Source of the DNA: Betaproteobacteria bacterium
Lineage (GTDB): Bacteria; Pseudomonadota; Gammaproteobacteria; Burkholderiales; SG8-41
Direction: 5' to 3'
NCBI GenBank assembly: GCA_900299145.1
Contig: OMIN01000011.1
Coordinates: forward strand, 1 to 56,708
DNA: 56,708 nucleotides
Made by a program: the position numbers and the translations under genes. Shown one piece after another: positions 41,608-50,166 of the stretch. Within the stretch, counting starts at the first letter, position 1. The number at the start of each line of letters is the position of its first letter. The notes beneath the pieces are model-generated. The model did no database searches and was not told the origin of the DNA. It saw nothing but the letters and a program-made list of their open reading frames with translations.

Positions 41608-43722
41608 ATGGGCAGCTTTGAACGGCTTTTTAATCCACGCGGCGTCGCCATCGTCGGCGCCACCGAAGACACCATCCGCGCGGGCGGGCAGGCGCTGGAG
41701 GCGATCACCAGTCACGGTTACCGCGGCGGCATTTTTCCGGTGAACCCGAATTACGACACGATGGCGGGGATGCGTTGTTATCGCAGTCTTGACGACATCA
41801 CCGAGCCGTGTGACGTGGCAGTGGTTTGCATTCCCGCGAAGCTGGTGCCCGGCATCATCGAGCAGTGTGGCGCGAAGGGTATCCCTTTCGCGGTGGTGCT
41901 CGGCGGCGGCTTTCGTGAAACCGGGCCGGAGGGCATTGAAAACGAAAAGCGCATGCTGGCGGCGGCGAAGAAAGGCGGCGTGCGCATCATCGGGCCGAAT
42001 TGTCTGGGCCTCGTCAACATTCATCAGAACATTTACACCGGCTTTGGCAGCATTACCAAGCCGCCAACGCTAAAGCCCGGCCCGGTGTCAGCAGTGATTC
42101 AAAGCGGCGGCTTCGGCAACAGCGTGGTGATCCAGACCGGGATGCAAAACGTGGGCTTTCGCTACGTGGTAGCGAGCGGCAATGAATCCGACATTCAGGC
42201 GCCGGAACTCATCAACGCGTTTGTCGACGACCCCGAAACCAAGGTGATCCTAGCCTACCTCGAAGGTGTTGCTGATGGCCGTGCGCTGATGGCGGCGGCA
42301 CGGCGTGCGTTGGCGGCGGGTAAACCGGTGATCATTTTAAAAGCGGGCAACACCACACAAGGCTTGAAAGCCGCAGCGTCGCACACGGCGAATCTCACCA
42401 GCAGCTACGACGTGTTCCGCGCCGCGTTCAAGCAATGCGGCGTGATCGAAGTCACCGACACGCACGAAGCCGGCGACTACGCGCAATGTTTCGCGGCGGG
42501 CCGTCAAGCCAAAGGGCGCAACGTGGTGGTGATGGGCGGCTCGGGCGGCTCGGCGGTGGGCTTTTCCGACGCGGCGGATGAAATGGGCCTCAAGCTTGTG
42601 CCGCTGTCAGATAAGACCATGGCCGTGCTGCGCGAGTGTTTGCCCAACGTCGCCTCGCTGGAAAACCCGGTGGATTACGCAGCGGGATTTATCAGCGACA
42701 AAAACATGCCGAAGTATCAACGCGCGCTCGATGCCGTGCTCGCCGACCCGGATGTGCACATGGTCGGCATGCTGTTCGCCACCACCAGTGGCCGCACGCA
42801 GTTGAACGGCGTGCAGGGCGTGGTGGAGGCGATGAAACACACGGATAAGCCGATTTTGTCATTTTGCTCGATTCCGTACGAAGCGGGGCCTGAGGGCTTT
42901 GATCTCATCGCCGAACACGGCATTCCCATGCAGCCGTCGCCGCGCCGTGTGGCGTACGCCATGGGCAGGCTCGCGGATTACTACGACACGCTGCAACAGC
43001 GCGACCGTATCTGCAACCCGCCGGTGCCGAAGCCGCGAGCGTTACCGCCATTGCCGGATGTACGCGAAGGGGCCGTGACGCTGGATGAAGTGGAAAGCAA
43101 AAATGTTTTGCGTGCTTTTGGTGTGCCGGTAACCAACGATGTGCTGGTGGCGCCGGGTGCGGCCTTGCCCGCGAATATAAAGTTTCCAGTAGCCGTCAAA
43201 ATTGCTTCGCGCGACATCGCGCACAAATCCGACATCGGCGGCGTGCGTCTGAACGTGATGGATGCAACCCAGTTGGAAAAGGCGATGGCCGAAGTGCTCG
43301 CCAACGCCAAACGCGCCGTGCCACAGGCCAACATCGCCGGTACGATCGTCGCGAAAATGGTCACAGATGGCCTCGAAACCATCGTGGGAGTAGTCAACGA
43401 TGCGTGCTTCGGCCCGGTAGTGGCGTTTGGTCTCGGCGGCATACTGGCCGAAACCATCCGCGACGTGACTTACCGCGTCGCGCCCTTCGACAAAATCGAA
43501 GCGCTGTCGATGATTCGCGAAATTCGCGGCGCGAAACTTTTCGATGGTGTGCGCGGCCAGCCCGCACGTGACGTGGATGCACTCGCGGATTTGCTGGTGG
43601 CGGTGTCGGACATGGCCTGGCTCATGCGCGAGCGCGTGGCGGAGATGGATATCAATCCGGTGCTGGTGCGGCCGAAGGGCTTGGGCGTGGCGGCGGCGGA
43701 TGCGCTAGTAGTCTTGCGGTGA
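41608..43722 (+). CDS. Acyl-CoA synthetase (NDP-forming)
   Basis: A 704-residue single-chain acid-CoA ligase of the ADP-forming type. Domain order: CoA-binding Rossmann domain (FNPRGVAIVGATED, then FPVNPNYDTMAG), two succinyl-CoA-synthetase-like domains (SAVIQSGGFGNSVV; AASHTANLTSSYDVFRAAF with the phosphohistidine candidate), then a C-terminal ATP-grasp domain from about residue 480 (VAVKIASRDIAHKSDIGGVRLNV in part: VAVKIASRDIAHKSDIGGV; MDINPVLV). It converts an organic acid, CoA and ATP to acyl-CoA. The substrate is unknown. Confidence 0.93.
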   Translation: MGSFERLFNPRGVAIVGATEDTIRAGGQALEAITSHGYRGGIFPVNPNYDTMAGMRCYRSLDDITEPCDVAVVCIPAKLVPGIIEQCGAKGIPFAVVLGGGFRETGPEGIENEKRMLAAAKKGGVRIIGPNCLGLVNIHQNIYTGFGSITKPPTLKPGPVSAVIQSGGFGNSVVIQTGMQNVGFRYVVASGNESDIQAPELINAFVDDPETKVILAYLEGVADGRALMAAARRALAAGKPVIILKAGNTTQGLKAAASHTANLTSSYDVFRAAFKQCGVIEVTDTHEAGDYAQCFAAGRQAKGRNVVVMGGSGGSAVGFSDAADEMGLKLVPLSDKTMAVLRECLPNVASLENPVDYAAGFISDKNMPKYQRALDAVLADPDVHMVGMLFATTSGRTQLNGVQGVVEAMKHTDKPILSFCSIPYEAGPEGFDLIAEHGIPMQPSPRRVAYAMGRLADYYDTLQQRDRICNPPVPKPRALPPLPDVREGAVTLDEVESKNVLRAFGVPVTNDVLVAPGAALPANIKFPVAVKIASRDIAHKSDIGGVRLNVMDATQLEKAMAEVLANAKRAVPQANIAGTIVAKMVTDGLETIVGVVNDACFGPVVAFGLGGILAETIRDVTYRVAPFDKIEALSMIREIRGAKLFDGVRGQPARDVDALADLLVAVSDMAWLMRERVAEMDINPVLVRPKGLGVAAADALVVLR

Positions 43723-43846
43723 TGTTTCGCAAGTAGGGCTCATTCAGTTATGGAACGGGTCGCATACCTTCGCGGGAACGAAGGGGTTTGAATTCACCGG
43801 TTCTGACGGACTGCACTTGCGCTTCGAAAGTGCCGTTGTTTGATTC

Positions 43847-43872
43847 AAGTAGTTGATTTAATTGAATTTTAA
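43847..43872 (+). repeat. AT-rich boundary motif, copy 7
   Basis: Reads AAGTAGTTGATTTAATTG then AATTTTAA. Its tail supplies the stop (TAA, 43871-43869) of the minus-strand CoA-transferase gene. Confidence 0.55.
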
Positions 43873-45116
43873 TCTTCCGCCGGCGCGCCCCGTACCACGC
43901 CATCCGCAATCAGTTTTTCAATCTCCGTTTCCGACAGCCCCGCCTCACGCAGCAATTCAACACTGTGTTCGCCGATGTGCGGCGTCGGGCGGCGGTTCAT
44001 CGCGGGGGTGGCCGAAAACTTCATCGACGTGCGCATGGCGCGCACCTTGCCTTCGGTGGGGTGTTCCTCGATCTGGAAAAAATCCACGTCGTTCAGATGC
44101 GGATCGGCAAGCAGGCTCTCCATGTTGTGCACGGGCGATGCCGGAATGTCGGCTTGTTCCAGCAGTTGCAGCCACTCGGCGCTGGTGCGCGTGGCGAGCG
44201 CGGCTTCGGTAATTTCGTACACCTCCGGCAAATGATTGGTACGTTGGGAGCGGTGTGCGAAGCGCGGATCAGTTTTCAGTTCAGGCCGGTCGATGATGTC
44301 GCAAAAGGCAGAAAACATTTTTTCGCCGGAGGCCATCACGCAGATGTAACCATCCTTGGTTTTGTACGGCCGGCGGTCGAACATACGGTTGCGGTTCTTA
44401 ACCTTGCGCGGCGGCACGAAGTAGTCGCTCCACAGGTGTTCCGACAACACCATCTCAGCCATGGTCTCGAACATCGGCACTTCGACTTCCTGCCCTTCGC
44501 CGGTGCGCGCGCGATGCAGCAGCGCCGCCAACGTGGCATTGGCAAGATGAATACCGGTTACGCGATCAGCGAAGTTGATGGGCACGAAGGTGGTCTTGCC
44601 AGTGGTGGTGTTCAGCAGCGAGGGCAGGCTGCTCAATCCCTGAATAATGTCGTCGTACGCCGGGCGTCCCGCGTAGCGGCCCTTGCTGCCAAAGCCGACG
44701 GCGTAGCAATAGGCGATATCCGGCTTCACCTTGCGCACGTGTTCGTAGTCGAGCCGCAGCCGCTTCATCGCCTGCACGCGCGCGTTGTGCACCATCGCGT
44801 CGGCGGTGGCGGCGAGCCGAAGAAATGCCTCACGTCCCGCCGGGTCTTTCAGATTAATGGCAATGGCGCGCTTGGCGCGATTAAGCACCATAAAGGTCTG
44901 GCCCATGCTTTTGTTGACCATCGGGCCGGAATCGCGCCGGCCTTCGCCTTCCACGGTTTCGATTTTGATGATGTCGGCGCCCAGGTCGCCGAGAATTTTG
45001 GTGGCGTAAGGGCCCAGCAGCACCGTGGTGAGATCGAGTATACGCATGCCGGCGAGCGGGCCCGTAGGTGCAGGAATTGGCGCGGGCGGTGGCGCTGAGG
45101 TAGCGGAGTTCGTCAT
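43869..45116 (-). CDS. Family III CoA-transferase (CaiB/BaiF)
   Basis: A 415-residue CoA-transferase. Visible segments are GMRILDLTTVLLGPYATKIL, LGADIIKIETVEGEGRRDSG (in part: DIIKIETVEGEGRRD), LNRAKRAIAINLKDPAGREA, GRPAYDDIIQG (catalytic Asp candidate D155) and EVEVPMFETMAEMVLSEHL (in part: VPMFETMAEMVLSEHL). ATG 45116 has GGAGG eight bases upstream; a frame to 45146 adds ten unlikely residues. A proline-rich stretch precedes the domain. It moves CoA between acids by a carboxylate-bound thioester; the substrates are not evident. It is convergent with the acyl-CoA synthetase. Confidence 0.93.
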   Translation of the reverse strand: MTNSATSAPPPAPIPAPTGPLAGMRILDLTTVLLGPYATKILGDLGADIIKIETVEGEGRRDSGPMVNKSMGQTFMVLNRAKRAIAINLKDPAGREAFLRLAATADAMVHNARVQAMKRLRLDYEHVRKVKPDIAYCYAVGFGSKGRYAGRPAYDDIIQGLSSLPSLLNTTTGKTTFVPINFADRVTGIHLANATLAALLHRARTGEGQEVEVPMFETMAEMVLSEHLWSDYFVPPRKVKNRNRMFDRRPYKTKDGYICVMASGEKMFSAFCDIIDRPELKTDPRFAHRSQRTNHLPEVYEITEAALATRTSAEWLQLLEQADIPASPVHNMESLLADPHLNDVDFFQIEEHPTEGKVRAMRTSMKFSATPAMNRRPTPHIGEHSVELLREAGLSETEIEKLIADGVVRGAPAED

Positions 45117-45275
45117 GGAACAGCCTCCATCGGTTTGTTCAGGCATTGAATGCCGGTCGCGGAAAGTCTACCGGATCGCAACCGGTTGCGTGAAGCGTCA
45201 CGGAATCCGTTATGCTATTCGCGCGTGTGAAGCATCTGCTGTTTCAACTGCCGTCCTTTTCGAGTAGGAGTTCAG

Positions 45276-46871
45276 ATGAAAAGCAAAGTCCGCAATAAGC
45301 TACAGGCCCGCGTGCTCGCTGCTGCGGTTTGCAGCCTCGCGATTTCAGCCGCCGCCCAAAAGCCCGGTGGCACCTTGCGCGTCGTACTGCGCGAAAACCC
45401 CGGCAGCATGTCGCTCGCGGAAGAGTCGTCGGTCTACACCAACCTGCCATTAATGGGGGTGTTCAATAATCTGGTGGTGTTCGATCAACAGGACAAAATC
45501 GCGCGGCTGGAATCGATCAAGCCTGATCTGGCGACGGATTGGTCGTGGAGCGCCGACAATCGCATGGTGACCTTCAAGCTGCGCGAAGGTGTTAAGTGGC
45601 ACGATGGCAAGCCGTTCACCAGTGCGGACGTGCAATGCACCTGGGACACCATACTCGGCAAGCGCGACATGAACTGGCGCAAGAACGTGCGCAAGGAGTG
45701 GTATCAGAATTTGAAGGAAGTCACGGTCAACGGGCCTTACGAAGTGCGCTTCATGCTCGAGCGTCCGCAGCCGTCGTTTATGTCGATGCTCGCGGTCGGC
45801 TGGTCGGCGGTGTATCCGTGCCACGTTGATGGCCGCGTGATGCGGCAAAAGCCCATCGGCACCGGGCCGTACAAGCTGGTGGAGTACAAGCCCAACGAAT
45901 TCATACGCGTGGCCAAAAACCCGGATTACTGGAAAAAGGGCTTGCCGTATCTTGACGCCATCGAATATCGCATCGTCACCAGCCTGTCGACGCGCACGCT
46001 GTCATTTGTGACCGGCCAGGTCGACATTACCAGCAGCGATATCACGCCGGCGGTGGAGAAGGACATAAAAACGCAAGCGCCCAAAGCCGTGTGCGAGACC
46101 TTCGCTTCGGCTGGCAGCTCGCACATTTTGATCAATCATCAAGCGAAAGAATTGCAGGATGCGCGCGTGCGCCGCGCCATTGACATCGCGCTCGACCGCA
46201 ATGTGTTCATCGCGTCGCAGCAGGGGCACGGGCGGTTGGGTGGCGCGATGATGACGCCGCCGCACGGCCAGTGGGGGATGACGCCGGCACAGCTTGCAAG
46301 TCTGCCCGCGTTCGGCAAGGACATCGAAAAACGCCGCGCCGAAGCAAAGAAGCTCATGGAAGAGGCCGGTTACGGCCCCAACAAGAGACTGAAGGTGAGC
46401 TATCTCGTGCGACAAGCCAACGCTGCGATTCAAGGCGCCTCGCTCGTCGCCGATCAACTGCGCACGATTTACGTCGACGGCGATGTTGATGCCAAGGACT
46501 ACACCCTGTTTACCGGCATGCTGATGAAGGGCACGTACACGCTGGCGTTTCACGGCACCGGCAACGCGATGGATGACCCGGACATCATTCTTTACGAGAA
46601 CTTCATTTGCAATTCGCCGCGCAACTACACCAAGTATTGCAACAAAGAAGTTGAAGCAAAAATCCACGAGCAATCCGCCACGCTTGACCCGAAAAAGCGC
46701 CGCGAGCTGGTACAGCAGATTGACATGCAGCTGCAGCGCGACAGCGCCAAGCCGACGCTGTTTCAGACGCTGCTTACGCAGTGCTGGCAGCCGCATGTTA
46801 GAGGTTTCATCAAAGGCGCAAACGGCAACTATTCACACAACCGGCTGGAGACGGTGTGGCTCGATAAATGA
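45276..46871 (+). CDS. ABC-type peptide/nickel-family substrate-binding protein (SBP family 5)
   Basis: A 531-residue periplasmic binding protein of the DppA/OppA type. Signal peptide (LQARVLAAAVCSLAISAAAQ). Family segments are TFKLREGVKWHDGKPFTSAD, IGTGPYKLVEYKPNEFIRV, DARVRRAIDIALDRN and LMEEAGYGPNKRLKV. GTAGGAG lies five bases before the ATG. No ABC permease or ATPase follows, so it is an orphan in this window. Such relatives in organisms of this type may bind small organic compounds as well as peptides. Confidence 0.9.
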   Translation: MKSKVRNKLQARVLAAAVCSLAISAAAQKPGGTLRVVLRENPGSMSLAEESSVYTNLPLMGVFNNLVVFDQQDKIARLESIKPDLATDWSWSADNRMVTFKLREGVKWHDGKPFTSADVQCTWDTILGKRDMNWRKNVRKEWYQNLKEVTVNGPYEVRFMLERPQPSFMSMLAVGWSAVYPCHVDGRVMRQKPIGTGPYKLVEYKPNEFIRVAKNPDYWKKGLPYLDAIEYRIVTSLSTRTLSFVTGQVDITSSDITPAVEKDIKTQAPKAVCETFASAGSSHILINHQAKELQDARVRRAIDIALDRNVFIASQQGHGRLGGAMMTPPHGQWGMTPAQLASLPAFGKDIEKRRAEAKKLMEEAGYGPNKRLKVSYLVRQANAAIQGASLVADQLRTIYVDGDVDAKDYTLFTGMLMKGTYTLAFHGTGNAMDDPDIILYENFICNSPRNYTKYCNKEVEAKIHEQSATLDPKKRRELVQQIDMQLQRDSAKPTLFQTLLTQCWQPHVRGFIKGANGNYSHNRLETVWLDK

Positions 46872-46898
46872 CCTGTGCAAGCTGCGACGAGCGAATTC

Positions 46899-47882
46899 TT
46901 ATTCGATTTTGATTCCCGCCGCACGCACTACGCGCGACCACTTGGCGAGTTCTGTCGCGAGGTGTTTCTGGAACAGGGCCGGACTGCCACCGGCGGGTTC
47001 AGCGCCGTCGGCGGCGAGCTTTTGCCGTACGTCAGGCAGCGCGATCACCTTGTCCAGTGCCTCATTCATTCGCGCGATGGCGGCCGCGCGCGTGCCGGCG
47101 GGGGCCAGCACACCATACCAGCTGGTGGTGGCGTAATCGCGCATGCCTGCTTCGGCCACAGTGGGCAGTTCGGGCAATGCATCGGAGCGTTTCGCACTGG
47201 TGACAGCCAGCGCGCGCAAGCGTGCGGAGCGAACATGCTGCAGCGACGAAATCATGCTGGCGAAAGTCATTTGCACCTGGCCGGCGATGGTGTCGGTGAG
47301 CGCCGGCCCCGCACCTTTGTACGGCACGTGCGCGAGCTTGACGCCGGCGGCATGCTGAAAGAGTTCGCCGGACAGATGTCCTGAACTTCCGGTACCGCCG
47401 GACGCGAAATTGAGTGCGCCCGGCTTCGCTCTCGCCAACGCCACCAGCTCCTTCACCGAAGATGCGGGAAGCGACGGGTGCACCACCAGCAAAAATGGCG
47501 CCTGCGCGAGCAGAATGACTGGCGACAAATCCTTCATCGGATCAAACGGCAAATTCGCACCGAGGCTGGGGTTAATCGCGTAACTGCTCGAAACCACCAG
47601 CAGCGTATAACCATCCGGCGCGCTTTTCGCCACCAGCCCCGCACCGACAGAACCCGCTGCCCCCGTGCGGTTGTCGACAATCATTGCGTGACCTAGGGCC
47701 TCGGTCAGCTTCGCGGTCACTGCGCGCGCGATCAAATCCGTGCCGCCGCCGGGCGCTTGGCCGACGACGAAGCGTACGGGCTTTGCCGGGTATGGTGGCG
47801 TGGACTGCGCACACAGAATAGTTACAGGTGCGGCAGCGCACAATCCAAAGACAATCTGTAAGCATTTGTTTTTATATGACAT
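46899..47882 (-). CDS. TctC/Bug-type substrate-binding protein
   Basis: A 327-residue periplasmic binding protein on the minus strand: short signal peptide (CLQIVFGLCAAAPVTILCAQ), VRFVVGQAPGGGTDLIARAV, AMIVDNRTGAAGSVGAGLVA, APDGYTLLV, PYKGAGPALTDTIAGQ and WYGVLAPAGTRAAAIARMN. ATG 47882 is chosen from the signal peptide; a longer frame to 48035 overlaps the divergent gene. The first ten codons (MSYKNKCLQI) lie inside an AT-rich boundary-motif copy read in reverse. Confidence 0.9.
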   Translation of the reverse strand: MSYKNKCLQIVFGLCAAAPVTILCAQSTPPYPAKPVRFVVGQAPGGGTDLIARAVTAKLTEALGHAMIVDNRTGAAGSVGAGLVAKSAPDGYTLLVVSSSYAINPSLGANLPFDPMKDLSPVILLAQAPFLLVVHPSLPASSVKELVALARAKPGALNFASGGTGSSGHLSGELFQHAAGVKLAHVPYKGAGPALTDTIAGQVQMTFASMISSLQHVRSARLRALAVTSAKRSDALPELPTVAEAGMRDYATTSWYGVLAPAGTRAAAIARMNEALDKVIALPDVRQKLAADGAEPAGGSPALFQKHLATELAKWSRVVRAAGIKIE

Positions 47883-47886
47883 TTTT
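47857..47886 (+). repeat. AT-rich boundary motif, copy 8, overlapping a tctC start
   Basis: Reads TGTAAGCATTTG then TTTTTATATGACATTTTT. On the other strand it encodes the first codons of the tctC gene, the only copy that clearly lies in coding sequence. Confidence 0.55.
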
Positions 47887-47982
47887 GATGAGGGATCCCG
47901 CTTCGTTTTTCGTGCCTGAGCTGCCGTGGCACGCCGCCCCGCATACCAGCTTGTAATATACCTGACGCAAAGGAGCCTACTC

Positions 47983-49101
47983 ATGAGCACGAACAGCAGC
48001 GTAACTTTACTCGGCGTCGGCGACGTCGGACCCATACATGAACCGATGGCGGCCTACAGTGAATTGGTACGCGCAACATTGACGAGCGCCGACATCCGCT
48101 TCGGCCAATGCGAACGCGTGTATTCCGAACGCGGCGCGTTGCAGTTGCATTCAGGTGGCGCGCACAGCCGCGTGAAGCCGCACATGGCTTCGGTGTTTAC
48201 CGATTGCGGTTTCGACGTGGTGTCGGTGGCGAGCAATCATGCGATGGATTGGGGTGGCGACGCGTTGCTCGACACGATTCATTTGCTCCAAAGCAAGGGG
48301 ATCAAGACCATCGGTGCAGGGCGCAATCTGGCAGAAGCGCGCCGGCCCGCGATCATCGAGAAAAACGGCGTGCGCGTGGCGTTTCTCGCCTACTGTTCGA
48401 TCCTCAACGAAGGTTACGCCGCCGGACCTGAAAAAACCGGCATCGCACCGTTGCGCGCGCACACGTATTACCAGTGCGTCGATTATCAGGCGGGCGTGCC
48501 GCCCAAAGTGGTGACAGTGCCGTATGAGGACGATCTCGCGGCGATGGTGAGCGACATCACATCCGCGAAGGCGAAGGCAGACGCGGTGATTGTATCGCTG
48601 CACTGGGGCATCCATTTCGTGCCGCGCCTCATCGCGGATTACCAGATTACCGTGGCGAAAGCGGCGTTTGCTGCGGGCGCGGACATGATCCTCGGCCATC
48701 ACGCACACACGCCCAAGGCCATCGGCGTGCATGGTGGCAGGACGTGTTTTTACAGTTTGAGCAATTTCATCATGTCCTCCACCGCCAAAAATGCCGCGAG
48801 CGCCGCCGCGTTTGAAAAGAAGTACGGCGTGAAGCTTGATCCGGATTATCCGCATCTCGCGTATGGCGAAGACGCCAAGCGCAGCCTGATCGCCAAAGCC
48901 GTCATCGGAAAAGCGGGCGTGCAGCAAGCCGCTTTCCTGCCGGTGTTGATCGACAAACAGTTGCGGCCCGAAGTGTTGAAGGCAAACGACGCGCGCTTTG
49001 CCGATGCAGTGCGCTTTATGGACTGGGTGTCGGAGGATTTTGACCATCGCTTCACCGTGGAAGGAGACGCCGTGGTAATTACGGGTGGCGCGCCCGCGTA
49101 A
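47983..49101 (+). CDS. CapA/PgsA-family metallophosphatase-like protein
   Basis: A 372-residue protein of the CapA family (bacterial encapsulation / poly-gamma-glutamate-associated), which has a calcineurin-like fold. Segments are LLGVGDVGPIHEP, VVSVASNHAMDWGGDALL (NH metal motif), IVSLHWGIHFVPR and MILGHHAHTPKAIGVHGGR. No signal peptide is visible, so it may act in the cytoplasm. ATG 47983 has AAGGAG eight bases upstream. No other polyglutamate or capsule genes are near, so the name gives the family, not a function. Confidence 0.87.
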   Translation: MSTNSSVTLLGVGDVGPIHEPMAAYSELVRATLTSADIRFGQCERVYSERGALQLHSGGAHSRVKPHMASVFTDCGFDVVSVASNHAMDWGGDALLDTIHLLQSKGIKTIGAGRNLAEARRPAIIEKNGVRVAFLAYCSILNEGYAAGPEKTGIAPLRAHTYYQCVDYQAGVPPKVVTVPYEDDLAAMVSDITSAKAKADAVIVSLHWGIHFVPRLIADYQITVAKAAFAAGADMILGHHAHTPKAIGVHGGRTCFYSLSNFIMSSTAKNAASAAAFEKKYGVKLDPDYPHLAYGEDAKRSLIAKAVIGKAGVQQAAFLPVLIDKQLRPEVLKANDARFADAVRFMDWVSEDFDHRFTVEGDAVVITGGAPA

Positions 49102-49168
49102 GCCTTGACGCTCGCTTGAGCGCTGCACCATACTGCGTCAAACCATAACGCAATTGCAGGCAGCCACC

Positions 49169-50056
49169 ATGTTCACCCGCATCGACCATGTCATGATTTG
49201 CGTGCCCGATCTCGCGGCGGGCATCGCGCAGTACGGCAAGATGGGTTTCAACATTTACGCGGGCGGCGCGCATCCTGGCCGCGGCACGCACAACGCCATC
49301 GCGATCAACGACGAAGACTATATGGAACTGCTGGCGGTGCGCGATGCGGCCGAATATGCGGCGTCGGGCAAACCGGGCACGTGGAACACCGGTCTCACCG
49401 ATTTCATCAAGGCGGGCGGCGGCATCCGTTACGTGGTTTTGCAAAGCGATGATCTCGCGGCGGATGTCGCCGCCATGCGCGGGCGCAGCGTCGATGTGAG
49501 CGATGTTACTGCGGGCAGCCGCCGCACGCCATCGGGGCAGGAACTCCAGTGGATGTCCGCCACACTCGGCCCAAAAAATCCACTGCCGATATTTTTTATC
49601 CAGCATGTCACGCCGATGGCCGAACGCCGAAAGCAGGTGCCGGTGGCGGGCAAGCATCCGAATGGCGTTTACACGCTGGAACGCACCTACATCGTGTCGG
49701 ATAATGCCAATGCTGCGTCGGCGCTCTACGCCAGAGTGCTGGGCCTGCCGCAGCCGAAAATGGTCAAGGGCACGGTCATCATGTCGGACATGTACGTGTT
49801 TCAGCTGGGCCCGCATGGCTTGGGCATCGTGCAGCCGTACGCTGCTGGCCCAGCCGCCGATGCGCTGGAGCGGCGCGGCCCTGGCCCGTTTCAGGCGCTG
49901 TATCGCACCAGGAGCATGGGTGCCGCCGCGCGCTGGATGCAGGAGCACGGATTGCCGCCGCCCGCGCGCGGTGTGCGCAATAACGGCGAGCAGGCGATGC
50001 TGATGACACCACCGGATACCTTTGGCGCGTATATTGGTTTTGTCGGGCCGGAATAA
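49169..50056 (+). CDS. VOC-family (glyoxalase-like) protein
   Basis: A 295-residue protein with two glyoxalase-like halves. The first begins FTRIDHVMICVPDLAAGIAQ with GMxxYAGG-type loop (KMGFNIYAGGAHPGRGTHNA in part: NIYAGGAHPGRGTHN) and INDEDYMELLAV; the second begins LERTYIVSDNANAASALYAR. The fold matches the PF13468-type glyoxalase-like domain. The metal ligands likely include H12 in RIDHV and E in YMELL. Neither reaction nor substrate can be given. ATG 49169 is used; no strong ribosome site is visible. Confidence 0.82.
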   Translation: MFTRIDHVMICVPDLAAGIAQYGKMGFNIYAGGAHPGRGTHNAIAINDEDYMELLAVRDAAEYAASGKPGTWNTGLTDFIKAGGGIRYVVLQSDDLAADVAAMRGRSVDVSDVTAGSRRTPSGQELQWMSATLGPKNPLPIFFIQHVTPMAERRKQVPVAGKHPNGVYTLERTYIVSDNANAASALYARVLGLPQPKMVKGTVIMSDMYVFQLGPHGLGIVQPYAAGPAADALERRGPGPFQALYRTRSMGAAARWMQEHGLPPPARGVRNNGEQAMLMTPPDTFGAYIGFVGPE

Positions 50057-50089
50057 AATTACCGGACGAAGGTCTCTGGTCGAACGTCT

Positions 50090-50118
50090 GTAACTATCTG
50101 TTTTTATTAAATTTTTTT
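50090..50118 (+). repeat. AT-rich boundary motif, copy 9
   Basis: Reads GTAACTATCTG then TTTTTATTAAATTTTTTT. It lies 48 bp upstream of the cyclic-nucleotide-binding gene. Confidence 0.8.
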
Positions 50119-50166
50119 GCCGTTGCGAAGGCGTAACGGCAGCCATTGCGTAACAGGAGCGCAACC

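Noticed and set aside
43733-43800. Additional BIME-type repeat after the acyl-CoA synthetase gene
   Set aside because: Only a short half-arm (CTTCGCGGGAACGAAGG) is present, without a matching partner.
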